Source: Ashinkailepas kermadecensis (Eukaryota; Arthropoda; Thecostraca; Neolepadidae). Taken from it: a DNA stretch of 64,000 nucleotides. The translations under genes and the position numbers were made by a program. The stretch is from the NCBI GenBank assembly GCA_034440615.1, contig JAOTOM010004784.1:248001-312000 (forward strand), in the 5' to 3' direction. The first letter of the stretch is position 1, and every line of letters starts with the position of its first letter. Shown in pieces: positions 36,201-44,040 of this stretch. Under the pieces are notes generated by a model. That model saw only the letters and a list, made by a program, of their open reading frames with translations. It did not search any database and was not told the origin of the DNA.

Positions 36201-37544
36201 TTTCCACACCTCATTGCTCTAAAAATTACACTGCATATAGAGTACTTCATACAAACAGCAATTTTCATGCTGACCAGCATCATCTTTCTTCAAATTCCAG
36301 TGCCTCATAGTCACGAAGATCAGCATAACATTTTTTGCAGCAGTCAAAACTTGCAAGACTGGTGTCCCTTGCAAGATTAAGGCAACTGAAATTTGGAGAT
36401 ATTGATTCATTCAGGATGTCCATATTCAATATGAGGCCACTGATTGGCCATCCAATGTCATGTCACTCAACTTGGATAGTACTGAAATCGAATTCAGGTA
36501 TGACTTCATGATGGACATGATGAACAGCAACATTCTGCATCAGATAGCAGTGTAGAATATACATGACTTTTTGTCATTGACCTGACATATTTAAACCAGA
36601 ATGGTGATTATGCACTCTATCATTTTTGGCATGAAGAAATGCACCAAACTCGGCCTGTCCATTCAATAGGCCAAAAACGCCAGATATTGATCCAATCTCA
36701 GGTCAGTAAGTTTCACCTTGATACAAAGTTCGAGATGTAGTTATTTGCCTGAATGAAAGGACAGCATGATCCGAGTTTAGTGTCTGTATGTAGCAACCAG
36801 ATTTCGAGAAAAAAAAACAGAACGTTCCTGGATCTTTTGCATCAAGAACATTATCTTCTCCAGAAAAGTGCCCTTTCATTTTTCTCAATTGTAAGTTCAA
36901 TGGTGCTGTTTGACAAACTGCTCTGTGATAGTGCTCAAGAATCATCAAAGTGCGAACTGAGATTCTGATGTCACAGGCTTGAAGAAAAACATCCTCTTTA
37001 ATCAATTACTCAGCACTCCATCCACCTGCACCCACATCCAGGATACAAAGCACAAATCCAACCATAGTTGGCAATTTCCCCAAATGGTGACACTGATGAT
37101 TTGATAATTGCTCCTCGACACATCACGATTACCGTCTATATCACTCCAGCAATAAGCTTAGTTAGTTATTTCGGCTTAAGGGCGCGCCGACTACGAGGTC
37201 ATTTAGCGCCCATTCCAGCAATAAGCATTGGATGCAAACACTTGCTGTTATTGAAGGACAGACACATGGGACAACTGTCAAACCAGCACCGCTAGCTATC
37301 CGGGAGCCACCCACTTGTAGTTTCCCTGGCGTTCTCGTTCGTTCTCGGGTCGCACGCGCACCACGACGCGCACGTTGGCTGCGGCTGAGGCGGCGACAGG
37401 GCCGGCGGCGGCCGACGCCGGGTGGCCGGCGCCGCTCACTGTGCGCCGGGCGGACAGCGGCGGCACGCTCGCCTTCAGGCCGCTGCGACGCCGCTGCGGC
37501 CGGTCCGACACCGACAGCCGCTTGATCGTCTTCGTTATGCCCAT
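15217..37544 (-). CDS. KIF18: Kinesin-8 family motor protein (KIF18-like), 13 coding exons
   Basis: Plus-end-directed microtubule motor. Kinesin-8 proteins also dampen microtubule plus ends and help align mitotic chromosomes. Coding exons (high to low): 37544-37315, 36027-35952, 32319-32160, 31095-30941, 30372-30157, 25680-25515, 24929-24730, 23886-23419, 21547-21368, 19747-17511, 16330-16239, 15970-15871, 15253-15217. All have AG acceptors and GT donors, and the phases add up to 1438 residues. Motor domain about 57-400: P-loop GSTGAGKT (160-167), switch I SSRSH (271-275), switch II DLAGSE (304-309). VRVRPEN and FDPRQQD favour KIF18 over KIF19. Neck and coiled coil 401-617; tail from 618 is Ser/Thr/Pro-rich and disordered, making it longer than human KIF18A (about 900). 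The last three exons are the least certain. I see no inactivating change. Confidence 0.92.
15279..15868. repeat. 59-bp minisatellite carrying copies of a splice donor
   Basis: Ten units of 57-59 bp immediately downstream of kinesin exon 12. Each contains the exon-12 end and donor (minus strand GGCCGCCACAG|GTGAGAC or GTGGGAC). The unit nearest the exon has lost the GT (CAG|GAGAGAC). Confidence 0.93.
15871..15970 (-). CDS. KIF18: Kinesin exon 12 (proposed)
   Basis: Encodes [12 protein letters not shown] and [20 protein letters not shown] with strong G/C third positions. Acceptor TGTTGCAG|ACTGGG; donor CGCCACAG|GTGAGA. Its end and donor are the seed of the 59-bp minisatellite that follows. An alternative view is a first exon of a separate gene starting at MADKTKG. 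Confidence 0.6.
16239..16330 (-). CDS. KIF18: Kinesin exon 11 (proposed)
   Basis: Encodes [20 protein letters not shown] then [11 protein letters not shown], a basic Ser-rich stretch. Acceptor TGCTTTCAG|CGCCTC; donor AGGCCTG|GTCAGT. The phase (2 in, 1 out) fits exons 10 and 12 exactly, which is the main argument for it. Confidence 0.6.
17511..19747 (-). CDS. KIF18: Kinesin exon 10: long disordered tail
   Basis: A 2.2-kb exon encoding about 745 residues. It starts [18 protein letters not shown] and is Pro/Ser/Thr/Ala-rich. A 30-bp coding minisatellite (18530-19010) encodes about 16 copies of [14 protein letters not shown] decapeptides. A second, degenerate series (DLNATRTLS type) lies at about 17930-18300. 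TPP and SP sites are abundant, as in mitotic-kinase substrates. Donor CACCAAG|GTGGGT at 17510; without splicing the frame would run to a stop at 17390, a possible alternative end. Confidence 0.82.
18530..19010 (-). repeat. 30-bp coding minisatellite ([10 protein letters not shown] decapeptide)
   Basis: About 16 tandem units of 30 bp in frame in kinesin exon 10. Units vary mainly at the ninth residue (G, R, V or E) and at synonymous sites. The opposite strand is open too because the unit is a multiple of three and lacks stops in several frames. Confidence 0.95.
19748..21367. other. Kinesin intron 9
   Basis: No gene recognised. It holds a (GACA)n run at 20105-20130, an AATAAA-like site near 20450 and a 13-bp hairpin GTGTTGTGGTTAC/GTAGCCACAACAC at about 20485-20516. 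The stretch 20270-20480 could be an LTR-like remnant, but no paired copy exists here. Confidence 0.4.
21368..21547 (-). CDS. KIF18: Kinesin exon 9: coiled coil
   Basis: Encodes [20 protein letters not shown] through [17 protein letters not shown], predicted helical. Acceptor GTTGCAG|CGTCAC; donor TACAAG|GTCAGT, exactly 60 codons. Confidence 0.88.
21575..21905. repeat. 15-bp minisatellite in kinesin intron 8
   Basis: About 20 units of the type GTCAGGAGTCAGTCAG, near-perfect in the middle. It begins about 30 bp upstream (in transcript order) of the exon 9 acceptor. Confidence 0.93.
22845..23418. repeat. Degenerate ~30-bp repeat containing copies of the exon 8 donor
   Basis: Repeated GGGACTGACCTC-GTGTTGAGCTGACC units. 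The plus-strand complement of the exon 8 end and donor (CTGACCTCGGTGTTGAGCTG) is the unit touching the exon, and units decay with distance. Confidence 0.75.
23419..23886 (-). CDS. KIF18: Kinesin exon 8: neck and coiled coil
   Basis: Begins [20 protein letters not shown], matching the kinesin-8 neck, then a 120-residue Arg/Leu/Gln/Ala-rich helical region likely to form a coiled coil. GC content is very high (many CAGC and GGCC runs). Acceptor GTTTCAG|TTGCAG; donor ACCGAG|GTCAGT, phase 0. Confidence 0.9.
23939..24461. mobile_element. hAT-type MITE (non-autonomous relative of the 26041 element)
   Basis: A 523-bp element in kinesin intron 7, starting CAGTGATAAC and ending TTTTAGCACCG. It has a perfect 8-bp target duplication CTCCAGCG (23931-23938, 24462-24469). 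Both ends match the 3.4-kb hAT at 26041. It has no coding capacity and carries a short tail element at 24072-24114. Confidence 0.93.
24072..24114 (-). mobile_element. Short tail element M2
   Basis: A 43-bp insertion inside the MITE, with a 13-bp duplication TTCGTGTATAAAT / TTCGTGCATAAAT (24059-24071, 24115-24127; one mismatch). Its 5' end lies inside the hairpin loop, so it is 5'-truncated relative to M1. Confidence 0.88.
24633..24683 (+). mobile_element. Short tail element M3
   Basis: A 51-bp insertion in kinesin intron 7, with a 14-bp duplication AGAGCCACTGAAGG / AGAGCCACTGAGGG (24619-24632, 24684-24697). Outer stem GGGCGC/GCGCCC, inner GAC/GTC, tail AAATAATCA. Its loop (CTCGTA) matches M7, so the two are a subfamily. 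Confidence 0.93.
24730..24929 (-). CDS. KIF18: Kinesin exon 7: end of motor domain
   Basis: Encodes [59 protein letters not shown]. Acceptor CTGGCAG|GCAGC; donor ACTCGG|GTGAGT. It completes the motor core and leads into the neck. Confidence 0.94.
25515..25680 (-). CDS. KIF18: Kinesin exon 6: switch II
   Basis: Encodes [19 protein letters not shown] and [11 protein letters not shown]. Acceptor GCGCCAG|GTGGTG; donor GCGCTCG|GTGGGT, phase 1. A minisatellite sits directly on the acceptor side. Confidence 0.94.
25690..26032. repeat. Minisatellite in kinesin intron 5 (acceptor side of exon 6)
   Basis: Repeated CACCTGATGCCCGGTACACACAGACAGAG-type units, about 45 bp with internal variation. The same array continues at 29431-29690; the hAT at 26041 split it. 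Confidence 0.88.
26481..28763 (+). pseudogene. hAT-like transposase, frameshifted
   Basis: Begins [20 protein letters not shown], with a Lys/Arg-rich N-terminal part and a coiled acidic/basic stretch. Then [15 protein letters not shown], a catalytic-region segment with [10 protein letters not shown] (a TAG replaces the expected Trp before Asp at about 27368), [19 protein letters not shown], and a C-terminal NDVAERGI like the hAT glutamate motif. It ends KVVKDV with TAA at 28763. Frame changes near 27200, 27620-27700 and 28600, plus a 43-bp insertion at 28066, make it inactive. The family is widespread in invertebrate genomes from memory; the hAT label is backed by the element's 8-bp duplication. 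Confidence 0.85.
28066..28108 (-). mobile_element. Short tail element M4
   Basis: A 43-bp insertion within the hAT transposase frame, with a perfect 12-bp duplication GTCGGGAAGAGG (28054-28065, 28109-28120). It is 5'-truncated within the hairpin loop; the tail is CCACCACCA. The encoded RREE motif is duplicated around it. Confidence 0.92.
29130..29184 (-). mobile_element. Short tail element M5
   Basis: A 55-bp insertion in the right part of the hAT element, with a 13-bp duplication TGATATGGTACAC / TGATATGGTATAC (29117-29129, 29185-29197). Inner stem is AAC/GTT rather than GAC/GTC, a compensatory change; outer stem GGGCGC/GCACCC has one mismatch. Tail AATAACCAACCAA. Confidence 0.93.
29431..29690. 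repeat. Minisatellite in kinesin intron 5, second half
   Basis: Continuation of the array at 25690-26032 (GATGCCCGGTACACRCAGACAG units) beyond the hAT insertion. Confidence 0.85.
29969..29994. repeat. T run followed by G run
   Basis: About 14 T then 13 G in kinesin intron 5. A likely spot for assembly error and a possible G-rich structure. Confidence 0.8.
30157..30372 (-). CDS. KIF18: Kinesin exon 5: switch I
   Basis: Encodes [38 protein letters not shown] and VFQ. Its acceptor (GTGTGCAG|GTATAC) is echoed by several near-copies in the upstream intron, and its donor (CCAG|GTGGGA) by one just downstream. Confidence 0.94.
30830..30891 (-). mobile_element. Short tail element M6
   Basis: About 62 bp, with an 8-bp duplication TTCTCAAT (30822-30829, 30892-30899). 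Outer stem GGGTGC/GCGCCT keeps pairing through two G-U pairs; inner GAC/GTC. Tail AAATAACCAACCA. It lies 50 bp downstream (in transcript order) of the kinesin exon 4 donor. Confidence 0.87.
30941..31095 (-). CDS. KIF18: Kinesin exon 4: P-loop
   Basis: Encodes [18 protein letters not shown], the nucleotide-binding P-loop, through ISVSYVE. Acceptor TGACAG|TGTTC; donor GTCGAG|GTGAGG, phase 0. Confidence 0.94.
31260..31703. mobile_element. hAT-type MITE, second copy
   Basis: A 444-bp diverged relative of the 23939-24461 element in kinesin intron 3, from CAGGAATTAATTATTCGCG to TTTTTAGCACTG. The flanking octamers CCCACGGG and TCCGCGGG agree at 6 of 8 positions, consistent with an old target duplication. 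Confidence 0.8.
32160..32319 (-). CDS. KIF18: Kinesin exon 3
   Basis: Encodes [16 protein letters not shown], then the conserved [19 protein letters not shown] and DGFNCS. Acceptor TTTCTGCAG; donor CAGCG|GTCAGT in phase 1. Confidence 0.92.
33287..34650 (+). pseudogene. Transposase-like protein of unassigned superfamily, one frameshift
   Basis: Starts [20 protein letters not shown]. Features: a Cys-rich stretch [14 protein letters not shown], the likely first catalytic Asp in [12 protein letters not shown], a second in [15 protein letters not shown], and [17 protein letters not shown], a strongly conserved-looking block. About 455 codons. A one-base frameshift and stop at about 34210-34216 separate the two halves; the downstream frame resumes at [16 protein letters not shown] recall proteins with the SDG-QYKN and HGKG-CDG-GG blocks in many invertebrates but cannot name the superfamily. 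Confidence 0.75.
34986..35310. mobile_element. Nested hAT-type MITE
   Basis: A 325-bp element inside the right inverted repeat of the 32559-35921 transposon. Terminal inverted repeats CAGGGGCGGCGGAAG / CAGTGGCGGCGGAAG (14 of 15 match) and a perfect 8-bp target duplication GGTGGGGA (34978-34985, 35311-35318). No coding capacity. Confidence 0.92.
35952..36027 (-). CDS. KIF18: Kinesin exon 2
   Basis: Encodes [18 protein letters not shown] followed by DDNFFFQ, matching the KIF18 segment around VDKHILVFDPKQ. Acceptor CTGCAG|GAATG and donor CCAG|GTACGG. Only 30 bp of intron separate the donor from the right end of the 32559-35921 transposon. Confidence 0.9.
36700..37005. repeat. Interspersed repeat fragment (R-family)
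   Basis: On the minus strand it contains AAAGGGCACTTTTCTGGAGA and the block GATGTTTTTCTTCAAGCCTG. Diverged relatives lie at about 22745-22800, 44420-44510, 49190-49420, 49890-49960 and 53750-54060. It lies in kinesin intron 1. Its type is unknown. Confidence 0.5.
37158..37213 (-). mobile_element. Short tail element M7
   Basis: A 56-bp insertion in kinesin intron 1, with a perfect 13-bp duplication TCCAGCAATAAGC (37145-37157, 37214-37226). Outer stem GGGCGC/GCGCCC, inner GAC/GTC, loop CTCGTA as in M3. Tail AAATAACTAACTAA. Confidence 0.94.
37315..37544 (-). CDS. KIF18: Kinesin exon 1: start codon and first motor strand
   Basis: Begins [17 protein letters not shown] basic N-terminal extension of about 55 residues with an Ala-rich run precedes [15 protein letters not shown], the first beta strand of the motor. 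It ends in phase 2 at AACTACAA|GTGGGT. The long extension before the motor is unusual for KIF18A. Confidence 0.88.
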
Positions 37545-37899
37545 GGCGGGTCAGTCACATGTCGCTGCCGACACAGGCAACGGAACGTCATCGACGCGAC
37601 CTCACCGTGACGCTGGAGTCCGGCGTGGAGTCAGCGCGCAGCTCGAGACACCACCCGCACACATATCACAGGGCGTCACCAGAAATATGGAGGCTTCATG
37701 GATTGAATACCACTATATGGAAAATATACATAAAACAAAGATACCACATACAGCTTTGTAAGTAAGGTTTTCTGTTGCTCATAAATTATGCAGGCATCTC
37801 GTACCATCAAAGCATGTTATTGCACCATGTTTCCACCAAAATGAATGGAATAATTCAACTACCCCCCCGATAAAATTGTGATTTTCTTACAGATTAGAC

Positions 37900-39160
37900 A
37901 GATTTCCAAGTTGCATGCCTACAGCCATTCATGACAGACAATGAGCCCTGAGTGACACCCTGAATGCACTGTTGATGCAATTTTCCTGAATTACCCCAGC
38001 AATAATTCAAGCTCACCTTTCTTCACATAGTGAAATAAGTTATATGGTGAATTATTGTAAGTCATTATATTCAATTTTATGATAAATTTTCAACAAAAAA
38101 AGTCATAATACCAAGAGCATGTAAAACCCATTAACAAAAATGATAGAGGGGACACCAGCATGTCCAAATTGTGTGTGCTTTGCTAAGTATGACATGCAAG
38201 TTCCAGTTTTCAATGTTTGATATGAAAGTTGGAAATATGATGTGAACTTGTATATGTACATTTTTGAATACCATAGTTTTAAACAATAAACCAAGTTGGA
38301 TGTTGTTGTGGAGGCTTTACAGAATCAGTTCATGAAGCTAATCAGCTGAGATGAAGCTGAGCTTGGAGCTTGCATCACTCAAAGCAATGTGATGGGCCCA
38401 GGGAGTATGGCAATGAGGGTTAGAAACAATGGGCTTCTGGATTTTTTTCAGGTCATCTAGGGTCAACAGGTAAGTCAAGGTCATGCGAGGTCACCTCCAG
38501 AAAAGTTCAACCAGTTGTCACACTTTAATGGATAGATATCTTAAGGAAACTTTCGACATTTGCTTATCTTTAGGGACAAAACAAAATCCACCAGATAAAT
38601 TTATTATATTTCTGTTTTTGATTACTTATTAGCTTTGCATACTTCCCCAGTAGGGCTAAAATCAAAGGTTCTGGCTAGGGTAAGCATTTTTATGAGAGCA
38701 AGTTGACCTCAAACGCTTTTCAGTCTGCTCTACCCATTAGAAAAATAATAATTGCAGAAACTTTGCACTCAACTCAAAATTGTGAAATTTCAAAAATTAA
38801 AATTTTCAATTTTTTTGTCTAAAAAATGTTAGGGCCATGGACAATTTTGCGTTCTTTTTCTGATTCCAAATTATTTTTTTTTTTTTTAAATCTCACCCCA
38901 AATTAACTCCCCAGACAAAAACATGATGCAAGACGTGAAAACCTAGGCCCCCTAGTGGCGTCACGTTTTGGGGATACAATTTTGTGGGTGGTGTCTGGCC
39001 CTACTTGTCGAGCACTTTCCGATGACACCATTCGTTTTTGCTTAGTTTGGAGATTAGAGGGGAGTATGTATCAACCCCCCGAGACAGGGTGAGGATATGA
39101 CCAGAAAGACGGAGATGGTTAAAGCATGATAATACCAAAATGTTTTCAATAACCTCTTTT
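37900..39160. other. AT-rich intergenic DNA upstream of the kinesin gene
   Basis: No gene recognised. GGTCA-type motifs cluster at 38450-38510. The kinesin promoter should lie between 37545 and about 38000, but no TATA or clear initiator could be chosen. Confidence 0.4.
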
Positions 39161-39165
39161 TTTTC

Positions 39166-40500
39166 ACAAAATTTTCGGTATCTCTGTCTTAAAGGGTGTT
39201 TTTGGAATTTTCGGATTTTTGTCCCGGAATATCATGTTTATTAACGTGATTCGGAAGATGCGATCATTCGTTTTCTCCGTAAATGCTTACGTCTTGGTTA
39301 ATCTTAGCGATAATATCTATAATGCACCATATATGCCACACCGCTGTTGTTTGTTGCATAATTTATCCATCCCTCACCTGGCACTTCTCAGACGTGATTA
39401 AAGGGACATTCAACACTTCACGCAGTTGATTCAACACTTTTTCACATCGAAAATGCTTAGTTTCCGCCTCTTTGCCACATAGATGACACCACCATTATTT
39501 CACCGCAACACCGGAAGAAAACTAAGCAGAGCACGGCTTCCGGGCGTGATGTACGGATGACGTCACGACAAATATTACGCTTGTTTTGAAATTATAATAT
39601 ATAAGTTTATATTAGTTTAGATAAGAGTAGATTGTATTACATTAGGTTAGGTTAGGTTTTCCTATTTAATTATTAATTATCATACTGCTTGTTGGACAAG
39701 ACCGAGCAGAAGCACACTCTTTTAAATATCACTTCGCAGTCTGTCACGATAAACATTACGCTCGTGTTTTTAAATTAAAATATGAGTGTATATTAGTTTA
39801 GATATCAGTAGATTGTATTATGTTAGGTTAGGTTAGATTTTCCTATTTAATTATGAATTATCATACTATTTGTTGGAAGTCGTGAGGATAGACGAGACCG
39901 GGGTCACAGGGGTCACTTTGAGGTCAACAGTTTGAAAATGGCTTCGGTGTGTGTAGGTTGTGATCCAGTGCCATATGATATAATCAAACTTTGCTATAAG
40001 GACAACCAAGCGAGCTTAGACTTCCTTAAACGCCAGAGTTCTTCCTGCCGGAGTTGTCTGCTCTAAGTGTTCCAAGGCCTGCAGGTTGCAGGAGAGTAGG
40101 CATCGGTGGGAGTGCACCGAGACGTTTCGTGTCGCCAGAAGGAAGGAGAAGAGGTGTGGGTTCGTCACAAGCGACTACAAAGGAACTTTTCTCGACGGAA
40201 CCCACCTGGAACTGTGGCAAGTTGTGTTTTATTAATCTGTGGTTAGATAAAGCCGGGACCATCTCATTAAGGTATGTGAACGTTTGTAGCGTTAGCCAAT
40301 CGAAGCCTCAGTCCCATGCCTATGACATCATCATACCGTACCGACGTGACTATGACGTCATCGTTCAAATTGAAAAGTAAGCATTTACGGAGAAAACGAG
40401 TGATCGCATCTTCCGAATCACGTTCATAAACATGGTATTCCCAAAAAAATACTAGAATTCCTAAAACACCACTTAAGAAAAATTTACCAAATTTTCTAGG
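39166..40500. mobile_element. Inverted-repeat element with ~125-bp termini
   Basis: The left end (AAAATTTTCGGTATC... to ...CGTAAATGCTTAC at 39287) matches the reverse complement of 40378-40500 (through CATCTTCCGAATCACGTTC). The interior holds a two-copy repeat of about 180 bp (39570-39690, 39750-39870) with GTTAGGTTAGG. No transposase seen. It shares its terminal motif with the palindrome at 42947. Confidence 0.75.
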
Positions 40501-40527
40501 ACAAATTGTTTTCTTCAAAAGCAGTTT

Positions 40528-40575
40528 GGTTGGTTATTTGGGTTTAGAGGCGCATCGACTGCGTTGGTCATAAAG
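40528..40575 (-). mobile_element. Short tail element M8
   Basis: A 48-bp insertion with a perfect 15-bp duplication CTTCAAAAGCAGTTT (40513-40527, 40576-40590). It lacks the 5' side of the outer stem; inner GAC/GTC is present. Tail AAATAACCAACC. Confidence 0.94.
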
Positions 40576-40599
40576 CTTCAAAAGCAGTTTAGATTAGGT

Positions 40600-42320
40600 T
40601 ACATTAGATTAGGCCAGGCGATGTTTCTTTTTTGAATTTGAGAATTCAGAAAATAAACAGCTCGACATTTTTCTAATTATATTTTTTCTATTTTTTTCTT
40701 CAAAGATATTTACCGTTAGGCTAGGTTAGGTTATGTTGCATTTTTATTCGTTTTTTAACATTTCTTTCTATGCTGTTACCTAACTGAAAGCCTCTTTTGA
40801 CATTATTTTACTCACAACCTGAAAAGTAAAGCATTTGCACAGAAAATAATTGGTCCCATCATCTTAGTTACCATCATAAGCATGGTATTCTGAAGACAAA
40901 TTCCAAAATATCCCAAAACACCATATATTGCAAAATTACCTAAAAACACACAATACACAGGACCAACCTACCATGATGGCACGTTCAGTTACAAACAGCA
41001 ATAAATTGCATGCTTATATATCACTGAGCAAAAGTAGAAATCTTCAAAGCCATGGCTGTAGGATCAGGTAGGCAACTAGAAACATGAATTGGAACAGGCC
41101 TCTGGCCGCCATCACAACCATTCGCAAATTCAAATTTAGCCTGAACCCGACAGCAACCACATACTTCCAGCGAGAAAAAAACGATGGTCAAGATGAGGCA
41201 TGACTCCATCATCTGTGTACATCGACAAACTAAACTAAAAAAAAACATTTCAAGTCTCAAAGACGCACACAACCCACCTAGGAAGTCAAATCGCCGTTGA
41301 CGCATTCCGTTCTTCCCGAGGAAACGCCACGCAAGGGCATTTAAACTGCTGCTGGATTCTGATTGGTGCAATTTCAAAACGTGCTCAGGCACTCTATTGG
41401 TCAAAGTAATAGAGAAGGTAGTCATGATTCGGTCAGTATCAGTCAGAGGTACTTGATGTGAAATAATGTAATCCTGGAATGAATATGACGAAATATTAGA
41501 TATCAATAACAAAAAGGTTGTCACATTGCAAGCCGTGTCATAATTTTACCTTATAGCTTGATGATTTTTCTAGCCGATTTCAGTGTATTCGTGATATTGT
41601 AATCAGAGCAATTAATTATCAAGTGATATAGCTAGACCAATGATGCCGTTTGAAGTCAATGGTAGAATTGGCATAAACTGATGAAATATCACATAACCAG
41701 CTGATTGATGCTTGAAACATTTATTCCACCTAAGTGGCATTTTATCAATCCAATTTAATATCGTGGCTTTGTTCATTAACTACAACTCCTCTCTATTTAA
41801 AACGCAATAATGGCGCATCTATGGCGATTGACTAGCATGCTGGCTTTGGGTGGAGGAAGTAGCGCTGCATCGGGTGCATCGGTGGGAACACGGTCCTTCT
41901 ACATGAACTAGGTGGGAAGTTGTGCTGAAAGTACGTTGGATCGCATGAAGGCACGTACGTAAGTACCTACTCTTCCATACTTTGCTTGGTAGTCAGGATT
42001 TATGTCGACGGTTGTGATGGATAGTGTGTGCACAAATTGTATCAGGTAGGTGCTTGCAGGGGAAGAGGGGGTCTCCGAACACTTAAGACATCATGCAACA
42101 AATAGCTCTGCTGCTACTTCTGTATGGCCGAACCAGTAATCGTACTGTGTCTACTGAACACAAAAATGGACATGTTATCCATATTCAAACAGTTCCTTTC
42201 AATGAAAATCCCCTAACCACTTGCAAAGAGCAACTTTAAAAGTTATTCCGTAGTGGTGTCCCGTATTCTGAACACGAAGATGTTGTGACGATTACTTCAC
42301 CAGCTGTTGTGGTACAAGTT
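40600..42320. other. Intergenic DNA, unrecognised
   Basis: AT-rich; another terminal motif of the 39166/42947 family lies at 40815-40900. No supported gene. Confidence 0.4.
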
Positions 42321-42946
42321 ATTAGTAGCCAGACTTGTGCTCGACTCGAGTTGAATCGAGAATCGACTCATGAATCAATCGTTTTTGGATGAGTCATGAG
42401 TTGAATCGATTCTTTTCCCAAAAACATCTTGAGTTGCGAGTTGAATCACATCTTTCTTTTTTAAATGAATTGAATCACGAGTCAATCATTTGAATCACAA
42501 TGAGTCATTTGAGTCTTGTGACTCAAATGCAAGTTATGAACAAATGATCTTAAGCATGTATCTTTGTAAATAGTATGCCATGACACAAGGTAGGGAGTAA
42601 AAACACAGTATAATTATTAATGCATAGCATTACAATTGTCAACTTGTCAGCTGCCAGTGAGTAAAGAATGAGGTGTACTTAAGTTATTTACCAAAAACGG
42701 ATAACAATAACTACAAAAAAAAGTATTAATGCTAAGCTTGGTATTGACAATCAGTATCATGCATGAGTCAATTCTAGTGCCAGAAACAACACAGAAATGG
42801 GATGTGATTGTGAAAAATAATAGGGAACTGAAACGACCATGCACATTTTTTGGAACAGGCATTTGCACTGAATAAATTGTGTCGGTTTGTGTGACAAATA
42901 ACAAACCCATGGCGTTGCCTTTACAAGAAGGTAGATCAAAATTTTC

Positions 42947-44040
42947 GGTAAATTTCCAGAACTAGGTAAAATGCGATTTTTCGGATTTTTTTTAAATACG
43001 GGGTATCTTAACGTAAAAATCATGATGCGACCACTCATTTTCTCCGCAAATGATTACTTTTCAGTTGGCAAACAAATACACGACCATAATCTTCACTGCA
43101 AACATAGCACATCGCGTATAATTATCCGTACCTGGTGTGTCACAGACGTGATAAAGAAGACATTCAACACTTCAGGCACTCGATTTGATACTCTTTGACA
43201 CCGAAAACCTTATGTTTCTGCCTTAATTCGACATTATCTCCGAGAATGCACATACTCGCAACATGCCGCGCCAGCCACGTCGATAATGGTGGCGTCAACA
43301 TTCCTTGCGATGCTGTATTATTTTATTTAAATATATTTGATGACGTCATGGCCGAAAAATTTGTTTCGGATAATTCTGGTTTTCCGGTTAGGTTAGGTTA
43401 GGTTAGATTATATTATATTAGGTTAGGTTAGGTTAGATTATATTATGATATAATATATTTTATATATTATGCTACGTTATCTTAGTCTAGGTTAGGTTAG
43501 GTTAGGTTATTTTATTTTGTTGTATTATTTATATATTCATATTTAATTATATAATATAATTATATAATAATATAATCTAACCTAACCTAACCTAACCGGA
43601 AAACCAGAATTATCCGAAACAAATTTTTTGGCCATGACGTCATCAAATATATTTAAATAAAATAATACAGCATCGCAAGGAATGTTGATGCCACCATTAT
43701 CGACGGTGGCTGGCGCGGCGTGTTGCGAGTATATGCATTCTCGGAGATAATGTCTAATTAAGGCAGAAACATAAGGTTTTCGATGTCAAAGAGTATCAAA
43801 TCGAGTGCCTGAAGTGTTGAATGTCTTCTGTATCACGTCTGTGACACACCAGGTACGGATAATTACACGCGATGTGCTATGTTTGCAGAGTGAAGATTAT
43901 GGTCGTGTATTTGTTTGCCAACTGAAAAGTAATCATTTGCGGAGAAAATGAGTGGTCGCATCATGATTTTCACGTTAAGATACCCCGTATTAAAAAAAAA
44001 ATCCGAAAAATCGCATTTTACCTAGTTCTGGAAATTTACC
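42947..44040. mobile_element. 1.1-kb palindromic element with TTAGG-like runs at its centre
   Basis: Near-perfect inverted arms from GGTAAATTTCCAGAACTAGG (42947) to its complement ending at 44040, about 400-450 bp each. The centre (43388-43600) has GGTTAGGTTAGG runs on one side and CCTAACCTAACC on the other, around an AT-rich core. It is nested in the hAT at 42330. Confidence 0.92.

Noticed and set aside
43388..43600. A true telomere end
   Set aside because: The TTAGG-like runs are short, occur in both orientations within a palindrome, and have non-telomeric DNA on both sides.
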